Assembly: GCA_001972305.1 (NCBI GenBank)
Contig: BDDD01002677.1
Span: forward strand, 205,301-269,300
Reading direction: 5' to 3'
Origin: Cephalotus follicularis
Lineage: Eukaryota > Streptophyta > Magnoliopsida > Oxalidales > Cephalotaceae
DNA: 64,000 bases
The translations under genes were made by a program, and so were the position numbers. Below, piece after piece: positions 63,744-64,000 of the stretch (the first letter of the stretch is position 1; every line of letters begins with the position of its first letter). Under the pieces are notes generated by a model that made no database searches, had not been told where the DNA came from, and saw only the letters and a program-made list of their open reading frames with translations.

Positions 63744-64000
63744 ACCAGAAGAGAGAGAGAGAATTGGACAGTGTGTATTCTTCCATTGTTGAGTTTCTTG
63801 GAGCTTGGAGCTTGGAGCCACTGGTGCAGCTTCGGGACGGACCTTGAGAGGCTACTGTGACCTGTGTGGGTACTAAAAGAGGTGGACTTTCCAGTTCCTA
63901 ACTTGGAACAACAAGGTAGGGGAAAGTGATGGATTCATATGTACATTTTGAGTTCTAAGGTTAATGTTTAGCATGATGAATTGTATGTTGTTGAATGGAT

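Larger units (their letters stand above)
63084..64000 (+). mobile_element. LTR H, start of an element running off the window
   Basis: It starts TGTAACGCCCGGTATTTTCC inside the 3' LTR of F. A motif array (63231-63436), a TATA-like TTTTATAAC, a GA-rich leader, and GTGGACTTTCCAGTTCCTAACTTGGAA followed by a donor-like ACAAGGTAGGGG (63911-63922) match the order in the LTR of E. Whether it is a solo LTR or a full element cannot be seen. Confidence 0.75.

Overview
The window is plant nuclear DNA, most likely from an angiosperm with a repeat-rich genome. I found no intact host gene. Almost everything is LTR retrotransposon. Most elements are Ty3/gypsy chromoviruses of the Tekay/Del type: an initiator-Met-tRNA type primer site, one gag-pol frame, CCHC knuckles, aspartic protease, reverse transcriptase, RNase H, an HHCC + DDE integrase and a C-terminal chromodomain, with long LTRs that usually start TGTAA and end TTACA or TGACA. 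Element letters (A to M, S, Z) are local labels of mine.

Layout. 1-5834: an old LTR (Z) split by element A (575-5171, TSD TTTTC). 5835-12202: minus-strand element B, truncated in integrase, with a 2.2 kb 5' LTR and an extra small ORF before gag. 12203-14185: a decayed FAR1/Mutator-like transposase pseudogene and unassigned DNA. 14186-15143: minus-strand LTR fragment M. 15144-35238: element I, opened by two later insertions, full-length C (18613-28870, TSD TCGAG) in its gag and solo LTR J (29399-32131, TSD TTTAT) in its protease. The 3' LTR of I is interrupted at 35239 by element E. The 5' LTR of E contains solo LTR L (35820-38612), a terminal-inverted-repeat element (39684-40885), 1.1 kb of unassigned DNA, and minus-strand full-length element D (43094-55066, TSD ATGAC). 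The 5' LTR of D is in turn interrupted by a Copia/Sirevirus-like unit S carrying an open 434-codon ORF. 55186-64000: gag of E broken by minus-strand LTR G, then element F (5' LTR mostly lost), whose 3' LTR is interrupted by LTR H at the right edge. Where the nesting is deepest (M, I, E, D, S) there are five layers.

The gag-pol frames are pseudogenes at different stages of decay. D is nearly intact (one frame of 1504 codons with four internal stops), F is intermediate, and A, B, C and I carry deletions, frameshifts and many stops.

Three patterns are not explained by plain decay. (1) Related elements share in-frame stops at the same C-terminal codon: UGA at the chromodomain tryptophan in A, F and I, and UAG just after the integrase core in C and D. 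(2) Many LTRs, including the Copia-like S, carry arrays of short TCGA-centred, often palindromic motifs every 20-35 bp; I and J instead carry other short-motif arrays in the equivalent downstream position. (3) Most of the longer LTRs contain a splice-donor-like site, and most gag start codons are immediately preceded by an acceptor-like AG, which suggests a leader intron.
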